Positions 24,849-34,147 of a DNA stretch of 64,000 nt are shown here, in pieces. The number at the start of each line of letters is the position of its first letter. Within the stretch, counting starts at the first letter, position 1. Where the stretch lies: contig NZ_CP033970.1 in NCBI RefSeq assembly GCF_003854935.1, positions 62,001-126,000 of the forward strand. The letters are read 5' to 3'. A program made the translations under genes and the position numbers. The notes below the pieces were generated by a model. The model made no database searches and was not told the origin of the DNA. It saw only the letters and a program-made list of their open reading frames with translations. The DNA comes from Cupriavidus pauculus (GTDB taxonomy: Bacteria; Pseudomonadota; Gammaproteobacteria; Burkholderiales; Burkholderiaceae).

Positions 24849-26824
24849 CGCCCCAAGACATTCCGGCATCGGATCTCGATGCCGCGCTGGAACGCGCCCG
24901 CGACGCCCTGCTGGACCTGCAGCAGCCCGACGGCCACTGGTGTTTCGAACTTGAATCGGACGCCACGATCACGGCCGAATACATCCTGATGATGCATTTC
25001 GTCGACGAGATCGACACCGCGCTGCAGGCCCGCATGGCGCGCTACCTGCGCGCGCTGCAGCGGCGCGACCGGCACGGCGCGTGGGACCTGTACTACGGCG
25101 GCGACGTCGACGTGTCGTGCAGCGTCAAGGCGTACTTTGCGCTGAAGGCCGCCGGCGATTCGCCTGACGCCCCGCACATGGTGCAGGCGCGCGACGCCAT
25201 CCTGGCGCACGGGGGCGCGGCGAAATCCAACGTCTTCACGCGCATCCTGCTGGCCACGTTCGGCGAGGTGCCGTGGCGCGCCACGCCGTTCATGCCCGTG
25301 GAGTTCGTGCTGTTCCCGCGCTGGGCGCCGATCCACATGGACAAGGTGGCGTACTGGGCGCGGACCACGATGGTGCCGCTGCTGGTGCTGTGCTCGATGC
25401 GGGCGCGCGCCAGGAATCCGCTCGGCATCCACGTGCAGGAACTGTTCGTCACGCCGCCCGATCTGGAGACCGAGTACTTTCCGCGCAAGCGCGGCCTGCA
25501 GGGCCTGTTCCTGAAGCTGGACCGCGTGGTGCGCCACGTGGAACCGCTGATCCCGCGCGCGCTGCGCCGCAAGGCCATCGAGCGGGCGGTGCGCTGGAGC
25601 GAGGAGCGGATGAACGGCGAGGACGGCTTCGGCGGCATCTTCCCGCCCATGGTCTACGCCTACGAGATGATGGTGCTGATGGGCTATGCCAAGGACCATC
25701 CGATGCGGCGCGACTGCATGGACGCGCTGAAGAAGCTGGTGGTGCATCGCGACGACGGCGTGTCGTACTGCCAGCCCTGCCTCTCGCCGGTCTGGGACAC
25801 CGCGTGGAGCCTGATGGCGCTGGAACAGGCGCCGGCCAGCCCGCGCTCGGCCGAGGCCGTCGCGCGCGGCTACGACTGGATGACCGCGCGCCAGGTGCTG
25901 GACCTGACCGGCGACTGGCAGCACAACGCCGCGCCGGGCACCCGGCCGGGCGGCTGGGCGTTCCAGTACGAGAATCCCTACTACCCCGACATCGACGATA
26001 CGGCGGTGGTGCTGGCCATGCTGCACGCGCACGGCCAGCGCACGGGCCAGGCGGAACGGTTCCAGCCGCACGTGGACCGCGCGCTGGACTGGTCGATCGG
26101 CCTGCAGTCGAAGAACGGCGGCTTTGGCGCGTTCGACGCCGACTGCGACCGCGACTACCTGAACGCCATCCCGTTCGCCGACCACGGCGCCCTGCTGGAC
26201 CCGCCGACCGAGGACGTGTCCGGCCGCATGCTGCTGGCCATGGGCGTGACCCGCCGCCCGCAGGACGCCACGGCGCGCGACCGCTGCATCGGCTACCTGC
26301 GCGACACCCAGCAGCCCGACGGTAGCTGGTGGGGCCGCTGGGGCACCAACTATATCTATGGCACGTGGAGCGTACTGGCCGGCCTGGCGCTGGCCGGCGT
26401 CGACCGCAAGCTGCCGATGGTGCGCAAGGCGGTGGACTGGCTGCGCGGCAAGCAACTGGCCGACGGCGGCTGGGGCGAGACGAACGACAGCTACCTGCAT
26501 CCCGAACTGGCCGGCACGCACGCGGCCGGCAGCACGGCCGAACATACCGCCTGGGCGCTGCTGGGCCAGCTTGCGCTAGGCGAGCATGAATCCGATTCGG
26601 TGAAACGCGGCGTGGCATGGCTGGTGCGCAACCAGGGCGACGACGGCTTCTGGACGCACCCGTTCCACAACGCCCCGGGCTTCCCGCGCATCTTCCACCT
26701 GAAGTACCACGGCTACACGGCGTACTTCCCGCTGTGGGCGCTGGGCCGGTACCGGCGGCTGGCCGGCAGGCGGCCGGCAGAAGCCACCCGTCCGGCAACG
26801 GTGCCGGAGCGGGAACTGGCCTGA
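24845..26824 (+). CDS. shc: Squalene-hopene cyclase
   Basis: A 659-residue terpene cyclase that folds squalene into hopene, the first committed step to hopanoid membrane lipids. The protonating DxDD motif is visible as Asp382-Ile-Asp384-Asp385. Several QW repeats are present (for example QQPDGSWWGRWG and QLADGGWGET), as is the GGWAFQYEN stretch before the active site. Length and termini are normal for the family. No squalene synthase (hpnC/D/E) or hopanoid tailoring gene is visible nearby, so the substrate must be made elsewhere. Translation is coupled to the TetR gene, and a strong terminator follows. Confidence 0.96.
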   Translation: MTPQDIPASDLDAALERARDALLDLQQPDGHWCFELESDATITAEYILMMHFVDEIDTALQARMARYLRALQRRDRHGAWDLYYGGDVDVSCSVKAYFALKAAGDSPDAPHMVQARDAILAHGGAAKSNVFTRILLATFGEVPWRATPFMPVEFVLFPRWAPIHMDKVAYWARTTMVPLLVLCSMRARARNPLGIHVQELFVTPPDLETEYFPRKRGLQGLFLKLDRVVRHVEPLIPRALRRKAIERAVRWSEERMNGEDGFGGIFPPMVYAYEMMVLMGYAKDHPMRRDCMDALKKLVVHRDDGVSYCQPCLSPVWDTAWSLMALEQAPASPRSAEAVARGYDWMTARQVLDLTGDWQHNAAPGTRPGGWAFQYENPYYPDIDDTAVVLAMLHAHGQRTGQAERFQPHVDRALDWSIGLQSKNGGFGAFDADCDRDYLNAIPFADHGALLDPPTEDVSGRMLLAMGVTRRPQDATARDRCIGYLRDTQQPDGSWWGRWGTNYIYGTWSVLAGLALAGVDRKLPMVRKAVDWLRGKQLADGGWGETNDSYLHPELAGTHAAGSTAEHTAWALLGQLALGEHESDSVKRGVAWLVRNQGDDGFWTHPFHNAPGFPRIFHLKYHGYTAYFPLWALGRYRRLAGRRPAEATRPATVPERELA

Positions 26825-26840
26825 GGGGCTGGGAGAAAGA

Positions 26841-26868
26841 AAATGGGGCGCCGGAGCGCCCCATTTTT
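26841..26868. terminator. Bidirectional intrinsic terminator between shc and an OFA transporter
   Basis: A 9-bp stem, ATGGGGCGC with GCGCCCCAT, closes a CGGA loop. Thymines follow it on the plus strand and adenines precede it, so it can end the cyclase message and also the convergent transporter message. Confidence 0.85.
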
Positions 26869-26903
26869 CCATAGCGCCCGCCATGGGCGCCCTTCCATTC
26901 GCG

Positions 26904-28223
26904 TCAGGCTGGCACCTGCGTACCCGCCCTCTGCTCGTCCGCGTATCGCTGTTTCGCGGCCGCCACGTGGTTGGAGAACACCGGTCTCAGTACCGTGAAC
27001 GCCAGGAACGCGGCCATCAGGTCCATCGTCGCCACGGTGTAGAGCACAGTGGACCATGTGCCCGTGGCCTCCATCATCAGGTTGCCGATTGGCACGAACA
27101 GCGCGCCGATCCCCTTTGCGGTATAGAGCACCCCGTAGATCTTGCCAATGTGCTTGGTGCCGAACGCGTCGCCGGCCAGTGCCGAGAACAGCGAATACAC
27201 CTCGCCCCACGCCAGGAACACCAGCCCCGACAGGATCAGGAACGCGTACGGGTTGCTGCCGAAGTAGCCCAGCGCGATGATCCCGATGCCTTCGAGCGAG
27301 AACGCGATCACCATCGTCTTCTCTCGGCCGATGTTGTCGGAAATCCATCCGAACAACGGTCGGGAGATGCCGTTCATCACGCGGTCGAGCATCAGCGCCA
27401 GCGGCAGCGCGGCCATCGTGAAGAAGTACAGGTTGACCTTGAACTCCTTGACGCCGAGGTCCTTGGCGATCACGCCCAGTTGCGCCACGGCCATCATGCC
27501 GCCCGTCACCACCAGCACGAACATCACCAGCATCAGCCAGAACAGCTTGGTGCGCAGCGCTTCGCCGAGCGTGTAGTCGCGCGTGGACTGGTAGATCTTG
27601 CTGGACGCCTTCACCTCGTTCGCCTGCGGCGCGCGCAGGAACCACGCGGCCAGGAACGCCAGCGAGCCCTGCAGGATGCCGAAGAACATGAACGTGTGCT
27701 GGAAGCCCTGCGACTCGATCATCGCCGCGATCGGCAGGATCGTGGCCGCCGAGCCCGCGCCGTAGCCGCCGGCCGTCAGGCCCACGGCCAGGCCGCGGCG
27801 GTCCGGGAACCACTTGATGGCGTTGTTGATACAGGTGGCGTAGATCGACCCCACGCCCAGCCCGCCCACGGCGGCGCCGACGTAGAAGCCCATCAGCGTG
27901 GTGGCCTGCGAATTGATCACCCAGGCGAAGCCGATGAATAGTGCGCCAAACGCCACCATCAGGCGGGGCCCGAATTTATCGATGAAATACCCTTCGATCG
28001 GCGCCAGCCAGGTCTGCACCAGCACGAAGATCGTAAAGGCGATCTGGATATTGGCGCGTGACCAGCCGAATGTGTCCTGGATTTCCGGCACGAACAATGT
28101 CCAGGCGTACTGGATATTGGCCGTGGCGATCATGCAGACCACGCCGACCAGGAGCTGCAGCCAGCGGCGGCGTTCCGAAACCTGCGGATTGGGGCGCATG
28201 GCCCCCGACGTTGCGTAAGTCAT
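26904..28223 (-). CDS. OFA-family MFS transporter (OxlT-like), copy 1
   Basis: A 439-residue, 12-helix major facilitator with the hallmarks of the oxalate/formate antiporter family: NIQYAWTLFVPEIQ in the first helix, APIEGYFIDKFGPR in the loop 2-3 region and IKWFPDRRGLAVGLTAGGYG around helix 5. The start has an AGGGAG six bases before it. The substrate is probably a small mono- or dicarboxylate, but the family is not specific enough to name oxalate. Its promoter, about 360 bases upstream, shares an operator-like element with copy 2 at 60381 and with the small gene at 62370. Confidence 0.9.
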   Translation of the reverse strand: MTYATSGAMRPNPQVSERRRWLQLLVGVVCMIATANIQYAWTLFVPEIQDTFGWSRANIQIAFTIFVLVQTWLAPIEGYFIDKFGPRLMVAFGALFIGFAWVINSQATTLMGFYVGAAVGGLGVGSIYATCINNAIKWFPDRRGLAVGLTAGGYGAGSAATILPIAAMIESQGFQHTFMFFGILQGSLAFLAAWFLRAPQANEVKASSKIYQSTRDYTLGEALRTKLFWLMLVMFVLVVTGGMMAVAQLGVIAKDLGVKEFKVNLYFFTMAALPLALMLDRVMNGISRPLFGWISDNIGREKTMVIAFSLEGIGIIALGYFGSNPYAFLILSGLVFLAWGEVYSLFSALAGDAFGTKHIGKIYGVLYTAKGIGALFVPIGNLMMEATGTWSTVLYTVATMDLMAAFLAFTVLRPVFSNHVAAAKQRYADEQRAGTQVPA

Positions 28224-28560
28224 TGCGCGCTCCCTGTAATCGAATGGCCTGCCTTTGTGGGAAATGTCGTTCGATACACCGGCACCGTGCGTTCGAACCT
28301 TAATGCGGTCGTGTGCATTTGCGTGTCTCCTGTGTCATCGTTATTTTTGTTGTTGTGCTTATGGATTTGCTTGAAATGCTGCGCAGGACCGCCATTGCCC
28401 GATTACGAGTTGGTACCGAAGCGCGCCAGAACTGTTGCCCGGTGGTGGATTCCGAGCACCGCACCAACGTGTTATTCGTATCCCATATCAAACCTCCGAC
28501 ATATTGAAAAACGCCGAATGAATTACAGATTTGTAATGTTCGACGTAATGTTCGCGTAAT
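28224..28560 (-). other. Long 5' leader of OFA transporter 1
   Basis: About 340 bases of lower GC lie between the transporter start and its promoter. Short open frames exist on both strands but none has a good ribosome site and a protein-like composition. I see no recognisable riboswitch. Confidence 0.4.
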
Positions 28561-28579
28561 CGTGAGCCGCGATAGGTAT

Positions 28580-28607
28580 AAGGTATGTGATATGCCAGGT
28601 TAGTCAA
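28580..28607 (-). promoter_or_regulatory. Promoter of OFA transporter 1 with shared operator element
   Basis: On the minus strand, TTGACT (bases 28607-28602) and TACCTT (28585-28580) are separated by 16 bases. The spacer carries a TGATATGCCA element that recurs as TGATATATCA in the promoter of OFA transporter 2 and as TGGTATATCA upstream of the small gene at 62370. On the plus strand the wider shared block reads GTATGTGATAT followed by AGTCAAG. Confidence 0.6.
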
Positions 28608-28714
28608 GATAAAGGCTGGGCAGGGTTTTCACCATGCCGGGAGCGATTGATGCGGGGGAAAGATCAACCATTTGCCATTAATAATCGCGGGGAATGCATG
28701 GATTATCGACGGGC

Positions 28715-28746
28715 AAAAAAAAGCCCGCAGGCTAGCACAAGCGGGC
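28715..28746 (-). terminator. Orphan intrinsic terminator on the minus strand
   Basis: Read on the minus strand it is a GCCCGC/GCGGGC stem with a 12-base loop followed by eight thymines. No minus-strand gene lies between it and the fecI promoter region, so what it terminates is unexplained. A short RNA starting near 28782, behind a TATAAA at 28794-28789, would end here. Confidence 0.7.
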
Positions 28747-28782
28747 GGAGGCGTGGAGCGTGACACCAGTTCGCAACACGTA
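28715..28782 (-). ncRNA. Candidate small RNA ending at the orphan terminator
   Basis: This is a prediction from signals only: a TATAAA -10-like hexamer at 28794-28789 on the minus strand, about 70 bases, then a strong rho-independent terminator. The -35 is poor. No known sRNA family is recognised. The location between the OFA transporter promoter and the Fur-controlled fec unit is suggestive but not evidence of function. Confidence 0.25.
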
Positions 28783-29037
28783 GGCATATTTATAGGTGAA
28801 GTTTTGCGGCGCGAAAGGTATATGCAGGGTTTTCGCCAACCATTAATGCATTACATTTTTGTCAGAATTCAAATAGGCGGGGAAAATAACCCGTTTGCAG
28901 TACCCGCCCGCCACGGGCCAACCCGAATGGCCAGGGCATCACAAACCGCGGCGCCGTATGTCTGTGTTGTTCGCGCAACGTATTCACCCCGCGTGATATG
29001 CCCATTTATTTGACAGACGCGTCAGCTTTCTGTTAAT

Positions 29038-29056
29038 AGTAATGATTCTCATTTGT
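29038..29056 (+). promoter_or_regulatory. Fur box upstream of fecI
   Basis: The core AATGATTCTCATT (29041-29053) matches 11 of 13 positions of the Fur core AATGATAATCATT and is flanked by AT-rich sequence. It lies about 80 bases upstream of the sigma gene, so the FecI-FecR unit is expected to be iron-repressed. Confidence 0.75.
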
Positions 29057-29131
29057 GACAATAGTTAGCTGCATGGCTCGCCGGAGACCGCTCACGGGGC
29101 TGCGTGTAGTCGACCCACGACGGGCTAGATC

Positions 29132-29653
29132 ATGAGTACGCCAGGCTCCCTCTTTCCTTCGACCATCGAGTCGCTCTATTGCGACCACCATGCATGGCTC
29201 AAGGGCTGGCTGCAACGGCGGCTGGGCAGCGCCGAGCAGGCGGCCGACCTGGCCCACGACACCTTCGTCCGGCTGCTGCATAGCGAACGCGTGCCGGCCC
29301 GCCTGGACGAACCGCGCGCCTACCTGACGACGGTGGCGCGCAACCTCGTCTCCAACCACTGGCGCCGCGAGCAACTGGAGCGCGCGTATCTGGAAGCGCT
29401 GGCCCTGGCGCCGCGCGACGTCGAACTCTCGCCGGAAGACCGCGCGATCCTGTTCGAAACCCTGCTGGAACTCGATCAGTTGCTCGACGGCCTGCCACCG
29501 CTGGTGCGGCAGGCGTTCCTGCTGTCGCAGCTCGATGGCCACACGCACGCCCAGGTGGCCGAAGCCCTGGGCATCTCGATTCCCACCGTCAAGCGCTACG
29601 TCGTCAAGGGGCTGCAGCAATGCTACTTTGCCGACCTGTCGTTCGTGAGCTGA
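29132..29653 (+). CDS. FecI-type ECF sigma factor
   Basis: A 173-residue ECF sigma factor. Region 2 contains AEQAADLAHDTFVRLLH (about 32-48), and region 4 ends in HAQVAEALGISIPTVKRYVVKGLQQCYF, the typical FecI C-terminus. It is followed after three bases by its FecR partner and then by a receptor with a signalling domain, the full cell-surface signalling cassette. Substrate-loaded receptor would relieve FecR and let this sigma transcribe the receptor gene. Confidence 0.93.
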   Translation: MSTPGSLFPSTIESLYCDHHAWLKGWLQRRLGSAEQAADLAHDTFVRLLHSERVPARLDEPRAYLTTVARNLVSNHWRREQLERAYLEALALAPRDVELSPEDRAILFETLLELDQLLDGLPPLVRQAFLLSQLDGHTHAQVAEALGISIPTVKRYVVKGLQQCYFADLSFVS

Positions 29654-29656
29654 CCG

Positions 29657-30679
29657 GTGCCCGCCTCTTCCTGGTACCGGGCGACCGCCGACGCGGCGAC
29701 GATTCCCCCGCACGTGGCCGAGCGCGCGCTCGAATGGCTGGTGGAACTGCAGGCCGACCCCGTCTCGCCGCAGGTGCGGCAGGCGTGGATGCGCTGGCGC
29801 GCCGAACATCCCGATCATGAACGCGCGTGGCAGCGCATTGAATCCGTGCGCGGCCGGCTGGCGCCGCTGTCCGCGCCGCAAACGGCCGGGCTGGCGCGCG
29901 CCGCCCTGGCCACGCCACGCCCGAAGCCACGCCGCCAGGCCATGAAGACGCTGGCCTTGCTGGCCTTTGCCGGCGGGCTCACGTGGACGGCCCGCGAGCA
30001 CACGCCCTGGCGCCAGTGGATGGCCGACCACCGCACCGCCGTGGGCGAGCGGCGGACCGTGGTGCTGGCCGATAGCACCCGGCTGCAGCTCAATACCGAT
30101 ACCGCCGTGGACGTGCGCTTCGACGCCACCGCGCGCCGCGTGCGCCTGCTGGCCGGCGAAATCCTCGTCACCACGGCAAAGGACCCGCAGGCCGCGCCGC
30201 GTCCGTTCTTCGTCGAGACCGCCCACGGCAGCGCCCACGCGCTGGGTACGCGCTACGCCGTGCGGCAGGACGATGCCGACACCGAAGTCTGCGTGTTCGA
30301 AGGCGCCGTCGAGATCCGCCCGCACGCGGCGCCCGACCGGCCGCGCGTGCTGCGGGCAGGCGCCTGCGCGCGCTACACCGTGCAGGCCATCGGCGCGCCC
30401 TTCCCCGCCGAAGCGGCGCGCATCGCCTGGGCCGACGGCTTCATCGTCGCGCGCAGCATGCGGCTGGATGCCTTCATCGCCGAACTGCGGCGCTACAGCC
30501 GTGCCGCGCTGTCGTGCGATCCGGCCATCGCCGGCGTGCGCGTGAGCGGGTCGTTCCCGCTCGACGACCTCGGCAAGGTGCTGCAGACGCTGGCCAGCAC
30601 GCTGAACCTGCGCAAGGAAACCACCACGCGGCTCTGGGGCCAGGACGAGATCCGCCTGCTACCGGCGCCGCAGGCCTGA
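29657..30679 (+). CDS. FecR-type anti-sigma/sigma regulator
   Basis: A 340-residue inner-membrane regulator that starts at a GTG three bases after the sigma stop. Residues 1-80 are the cytoplasmic DUF4880 part (ERALEWLVELQ, WRAEHPDHERAWQRIE). One helix lies near 97-112. The periplasmic FecR domain follows (AVGERRTVVLADSTRLQLNT and a GSAHALGTRYAV stretch). A C-terminal STN-like segment contacts the receptor in characterised systems. It would bind FecI and pass the signal from the receptor at 30795. Confidence 0.92.
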   Translation: MPASSWYRATADAATIPPHVAERALEWLVELQADPVSPQVRQAWMRWRAEHPDHERAWQRIESVRGRLAPLSAPQTAGLARAALATPRPKPRRQAMKTLALLAFAGGLTWTAREHTPWRQWMADHRTAVGERRTVVLADSTRLQLNTDTAVDVRFDATARRVRLLAGEILVTTAKDPQAAPRPFFVETAHGSAHALGTRYAVRQDDADTEVCVFEGAVEIRPHAAPDRPRVLRAGACARYTVQAIGAPFPAEAARIAWADGFIVARSMRLDAFIAELRRYSRAALSCDPAIAGVRVSGSFPLDDLGKVLQTLASTLNLRKETTTRLWGQDEIRLLPAPQA

Positions 30680-30794
30680 CTGCCGTGCTGTCGCACCGAT
30701 CGAAAAAAAATGCGCTGGACCTGATCCGTTTTCGAAACTCGCGGGTCAAGGAGGGCAAGAACGTCATTTCACCTCCTATTCGAAAGGTCTGATC

Positions 30795-33230
30795 ATGGGT
30801 CCGGTACCGGCGCGCCAGCGTCCATCCAATCGTGTTTTCCGCCGCAAGCTGCTGACGACGCTGGTCGGCCGCGTCGCCCTTGGCGCCGTGGTGGCCGCGC
30901 CCGCGCTGTCCGTGCCGATGGCGGCGCACGCCCAGGCCGCCGCGCGCGCCTACAGCATCCCGGCGGGCTCGCTGGAAGACGCGCTGAGCCGCTTTGGCCG
31001 CGATGCCGGCATCATGCTGTCGTTCAAGCCCGAAATCACGGCCGGGCGCCAGAGCGCCGGCCTGCAAGGCACCTACACCCCGCGCGCCGGCCTGGACGCG
31101 CTGCTGGCCAACACCGGCCTGGAAGTGGCGCAGCAAGCCAACGGCAGCTACCTGATCAACGGCCCGGCCGGCGGCGACACGGCCGATGGCGCCCGCACGC
31201 TGCCGGTGGTCACCGTATCGGCGGCCGGCGCCCATGACCTGCCCGGCGCCTACGCCGGCGGCCAGGTGGCGCGCGGCGGCGGCCTGGGCGTGCTCGGCAC
31301 GTCCGACGTGATGGACCAGCCGTTCAGCACCACCAACTACACCAGCGACATCATCGAGAACACGCAGGCACGCACGCTGGCCGACGTGGTCATCAACGAC
31401 GCCTCGGTGCGCACGCTGACGTCGCGCGGCGGCTTTGGCGAGGACTTCCAGATTCGCGGCTACACCGTGGCCAGCGGCGACGTGGGCCTGAACGGCCTGT
31501 ACGGCATGGCATCGTCCAGCCGCATGCCGGCCGCCATCATGGAGCGCGTGGAGGTGCTCAAGGGCCCCGGCACGCTGATGTACGGCATCGGCCCCAACGG
31601 CAGCATCGGCGGCGCCATCAACGTGGTGACCAAGCGCGCGGGCGACGAGCCGCTGACCCGCCTGACCACGACCTACGAGAGCAAGTCGCTGTTCGGCGTG
31701 CAGGCCGACGTGGGCCGCCGCTTTGGCGAGAACAAGGAATGGGGCGTGCGCGTCAACGGCGTGTTCCGGGGCGGCGATACCACGCTCGACGACGGCCGCC
31801 AGAAACAGGGCGTGGGCGCGCTGGCGCTGGACTATCGCGGCAAGAAGCTGCGCTGGTCGCTGGACACGTACACCCAGCACGAAGGCACCGACAACTTCCG
31901 CCCGCAGATCGGCTTCCAGGCCGGCGTGACGAGGATTCCGGACGCGCCGTCGGGCCACCGCAACTTCTACCCCGGCACCGAGCTGTGGCTGCATGACACT
32001 GCCGTGATGTCGCGGCTGGAATACGACATCCTGCCGAACCTGACCGTCTACGCGGCCGGCGGCTACCGCGACGGGTCGGCCTACCAGACCTTCCCGCTGG
32101 GTCCGGCCAACGCGCAGGGCAACTTCAACGTCACGAACGCGTTCTACGACTCGTACAGCAAGACCTGGACGGCCGACGTGGGCGCGCGCACGTCGTTCAG
32201 CACGTTCGGCATCGGCCACATGGTCACGGCCAGCTTCTCGCGGCTGGAGCAGGAGCTGGGCAACGCCTACGTGCCGTCGTCGGCACCGGCCCAGGCGTCG
32301 AACCTCTACAACCCCGTGCCGCTGACGCCGGTGGTGGGCACCCGCATCGACGCCACCAAGGCATCCGAATCGGCGCTCACGAGCTTCACGCTGACCGATA
32401 CGCTGGCCATGTTCGACGACCGCCTGCTGCTGACCGGCGGCCTGCGCCACCAGCGCGTGGGGCTGGACAACTTCAGCACCACCACGGGCGCCCGGCAGTC
32501 CAGCTACGACGAAAGCGCGGTGTCGCCGCTGGCGGGCATCGTGATCAAGCCGGTAAAGAACGTGTCGCTGTACGGCAACTTCACCTCGGGCCTGTCGCGC
32601 GGCGGCGTGGCGCCCACCACGGCCGCCAACGCGGGCCAGGTCTTTCCGCCGTACAAGTCGAACCAGTACGAGGGCGGCGTGAAGGTGGACTGGGGCACGG
32701 TCACCACGACGGTGTCGGCCTTCCAGATCGAGCGCCCGAGCGCCATCACCGACCCCGCCACCAACCTCTACAGCTTCGACGGCGAGCAGCGCAACCGCGG
32801 CATCGAGCTGTCGGCCTATGGCGAAGTGGTGCGCGGCCTGCGCCTGATGGCCAGCGCCACGTTCTACGACGCCAAGCTGACGCAGACCGCCGGCGGCGTG
32901 AACGACGGCAACAAGGCCAACGGCGTGCCGAACAACGCGTTCAACCTGGGCGCCGACTGGGACGTACCCTGGGTGCCGGGCCTGAGCGTCAACGGGCGGA
33001 TCATCCACACGTCGTCGCTGTACTTCAACGCGACCAACACGCTGAGCATGCCGAGCTGGACCCGCTACGACATCGGTGCCCGCTATCGCACCAAGGTCAT
33101 GGGCAAGTCGGTGGTGTTCCGTGCCAACATCGAAAACCTGTTCAACTCGAACTACTGGCTCGTGAGCGGCACTTACGCTACTGTTGCGGCACCGCGCACG
33201 GTCTTCCTGTCCGCGCAGTTCGATTTCTGA
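30795..33230 (+). CDS. TonB-dependent transducer receptor with STN domain (FecA/FoxA-like)
   Basis: An 811-residue outer-membrane receptor. The signal peptide ends at about AHA-QA (residue 47). An N-terminal STN signalling domain follows (SIPAGSLEDALSRFGRDAG and the SGLQG/GLDALL pattern, about 55-130). Then come a plug with EDFQIRGYTV and MERVEVLKGPGTLMYG, and a barrel ending in VFLSAQFDF. The STN domain fits its place directly after FecI-FecR. The ligand is probably a xenosiderophore or another ferric chelate; the siderophore cluster's own receptor is at 11412 and lacks an STN. The 115-base gap before it probably holds a FecI-dependent promoter. Confidence 0.94.
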   Translation: MGPVPARQRPSNRVFRRKLLTTLVGRVALGAVVAAPALSVPMAAHAQAAARAYSIPAGSLEDALSRFGRDAGIMLSFKPEITAGRQSAGLQGTYTPRAGLDALLANTGLEVAQQANGSYLINGPAGGDTADGARTLPVVTVSAAGAHDLPGAYAGGQVARGGGLGVLGTSDVMDQPFSTTNYTSDIIENTQARTLADVVINDASVRTLTSRGGFGEDFQIRGYTVASGDVGLNGLYGMASSSRMPAAIMERVEVLKGPGTLMYGIGPNGSIGGAINVVTKRAGDEPLTRLTTTYESKSLFGVQADVGRRFGENKEWGVRVNGVFRGGDTTLDDGRQKQGVGALALDYRGKKLRWSLDTYTQHEGTDNFRPQIGFQAGVTRIPDAPSGHRNFYPGTELWLHDTAVMSRLEYDILPNLTVYAAGGYRDGSAYQTFPLGPANAQGNFNVTNAFYDSYSKTWTADVGARTSFSTFGIGHMVTASFSRLEQELGNAYVPSSAPAQASNLYNPVPLTPVVGTRIDATKASESALTSFTLTDTLAMFDDRLLLTGGLRHQRVGLDNFSTTTGARQSSYDESAVSPLAGIVIKPVKNVSLYGNFTSGLSRGGVAPTTAANAGQVFPPYKSNQYEGGVKVDWGTVTTTVSAFQIERPSAITDPATNLYSFDGEQRNRGIELSAYGEVVRGLRLMASATFYDAKLTQTAGGVNDGNKANGVPNNAFNLGADWDVPWVPGLSVNGRIIHTSSLYFNATNTLSMPSWTRYDIGARYRTKVMGKSVVFRANIENLFNSNYWLVSGTYATVAAPRTVFLSAQFDF

Positions 33231-33249
33231 CCCAACACGACGAGGCCCT

Positions 33250-33978
33250 ATGCACCCGCGCATTACCGTAGCTGCTGCCCTGCTTGCCCTGACCGGCGCC
33301 GCCCAGGCGCACCAGATCTGGATCGAACAGCCGGCCGGGCAGCCGGCCACCATCCGCTTCGGCGAATTCGGCGAGAACCTGCGCGAAGTCTCGCCGGGGC
33401 TGCTGGACAAGTTCGTGGCGCCCACGGCCACGCTGATCTCGGCCAGCGGCGAGAAAACCGCCACCGCCAGCAAGACCGGCAACGGCCTGCAACTGCCGTT
33501 CACGCTGGGCGAGCGCGACGCGCTGGTGGCCGAGGACGCCCGCTACCCGCTCTACACGGGCAAGCGCGCCGACAAGGAATTCACGAACCGCTACCATCCG
33601 GCCGCGCGCTGGGTGTCCGACTTCGCCGCCCAGCCGCCCCGGCTGACGCTGGATCTGGTGCCGGCCGGCCAGCCGGGCGCGTTCAAGGCGTACTACCAGG
33701 GCAAGCCGCTGCCCAAGGCCAAGGTCGCGCTGGTCACGCAGTCGGGCTGGGCCAAGGAAGGCCGCACCGACGAGCAGGGCCTGGTGACGTTCGACATGCC
33801 GTGGAAGGGCATGTACGTGGCCGAGCTGCAGCACAACGACCCGGCCGGCGGCGAGCGCCAGGGCACCAACGGCGTGGAGAAGTACACGGCGGCCAGCTAC
33901 GTCACGTCGGTGACCTACGTGAAGCGCGACGGCATCGACCCGATCCCGGCCGGCCCGGCGGCCACGCCGAACAAGTAA
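33250..33978 (+). CDS. DUF4198 periplasmic protein
   Basis: A 242-residue exported protein that starts at ATG 33250, with GAGG nearby; the frame is open further upstream, but only this start gives a proper signal peptide, cleaved around AQA-HQ. The body matches DUF4198 (HQIWIEQPAG at the mature N-terminus, an FDMPWKGMYVAEL strand near the end). The family is often encoded after TonB receptors and is suspected of metal or ligand binding in the periplasm. It follows the receptor by 19 bases and is probably in the same FecI regulon. Confidence 0.87.
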   Translation: MHPRITVAAALLALTGAAQAHQIWIEQPAGQPATIRFGEFGENLREVSPGLLDKFVAPTATLISASGEKTATASKTGNGLQLPFTLGERDALVAEDARYPLYTGKRADKEFTNRYHPAARWVSDFAAQPPRLTLDLVPAGQPGAFKAYYQGKPLPKAKVALVTQSGWAKEGRTDEQGLVTFDMPWKGMYVAELQHNDPAGGERQGTNGVEKYTAASYVTSVTYVKRDGIDPIPAGPAATPNK

Positions 33979-34067
33979 GCCGCCCGGCCTGCTTTCGTCT
34001 GCCGCCAGCGGTTGGGTGTCTGGCTGCTGCGCGGTGTCGCGATGGGGAACGCCGGCCCTCTCCCCCA

Positions 34068-34093
34068 CCCCTCTCCCGCGCGCGGGAGAGGGG
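34068..34093. repeat. Perfect 26-bp REP-like palindrome
   Basis: The arms CCCCTCTCCCGCG and CGCGGGAGAGGGG pair completely. It is preceded by a CCCTCTCCCCCA flank, a pattern I recognise from dispersed GC-rich intergenic repeats in Burkholderiales. It sits between convergent genes and may also act as a transcription stop or mRNA 3' stabiliser. A degenerate copy is at 15815. Confidence 0.7.
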
Positions 34094-34147
34094 AGCGCAT
34101 AACCACGTCACGCGCCTTGCGGCAGCGCGCGTCCGTCTACCTGCCTG

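Noticed and set aside
28672-29013. 113-codon plus-strand frame in the intergenic region before fecI
   Set aside because: It overlaps the orphan terminator, has no good ribosome site and no recognisable sequence features.
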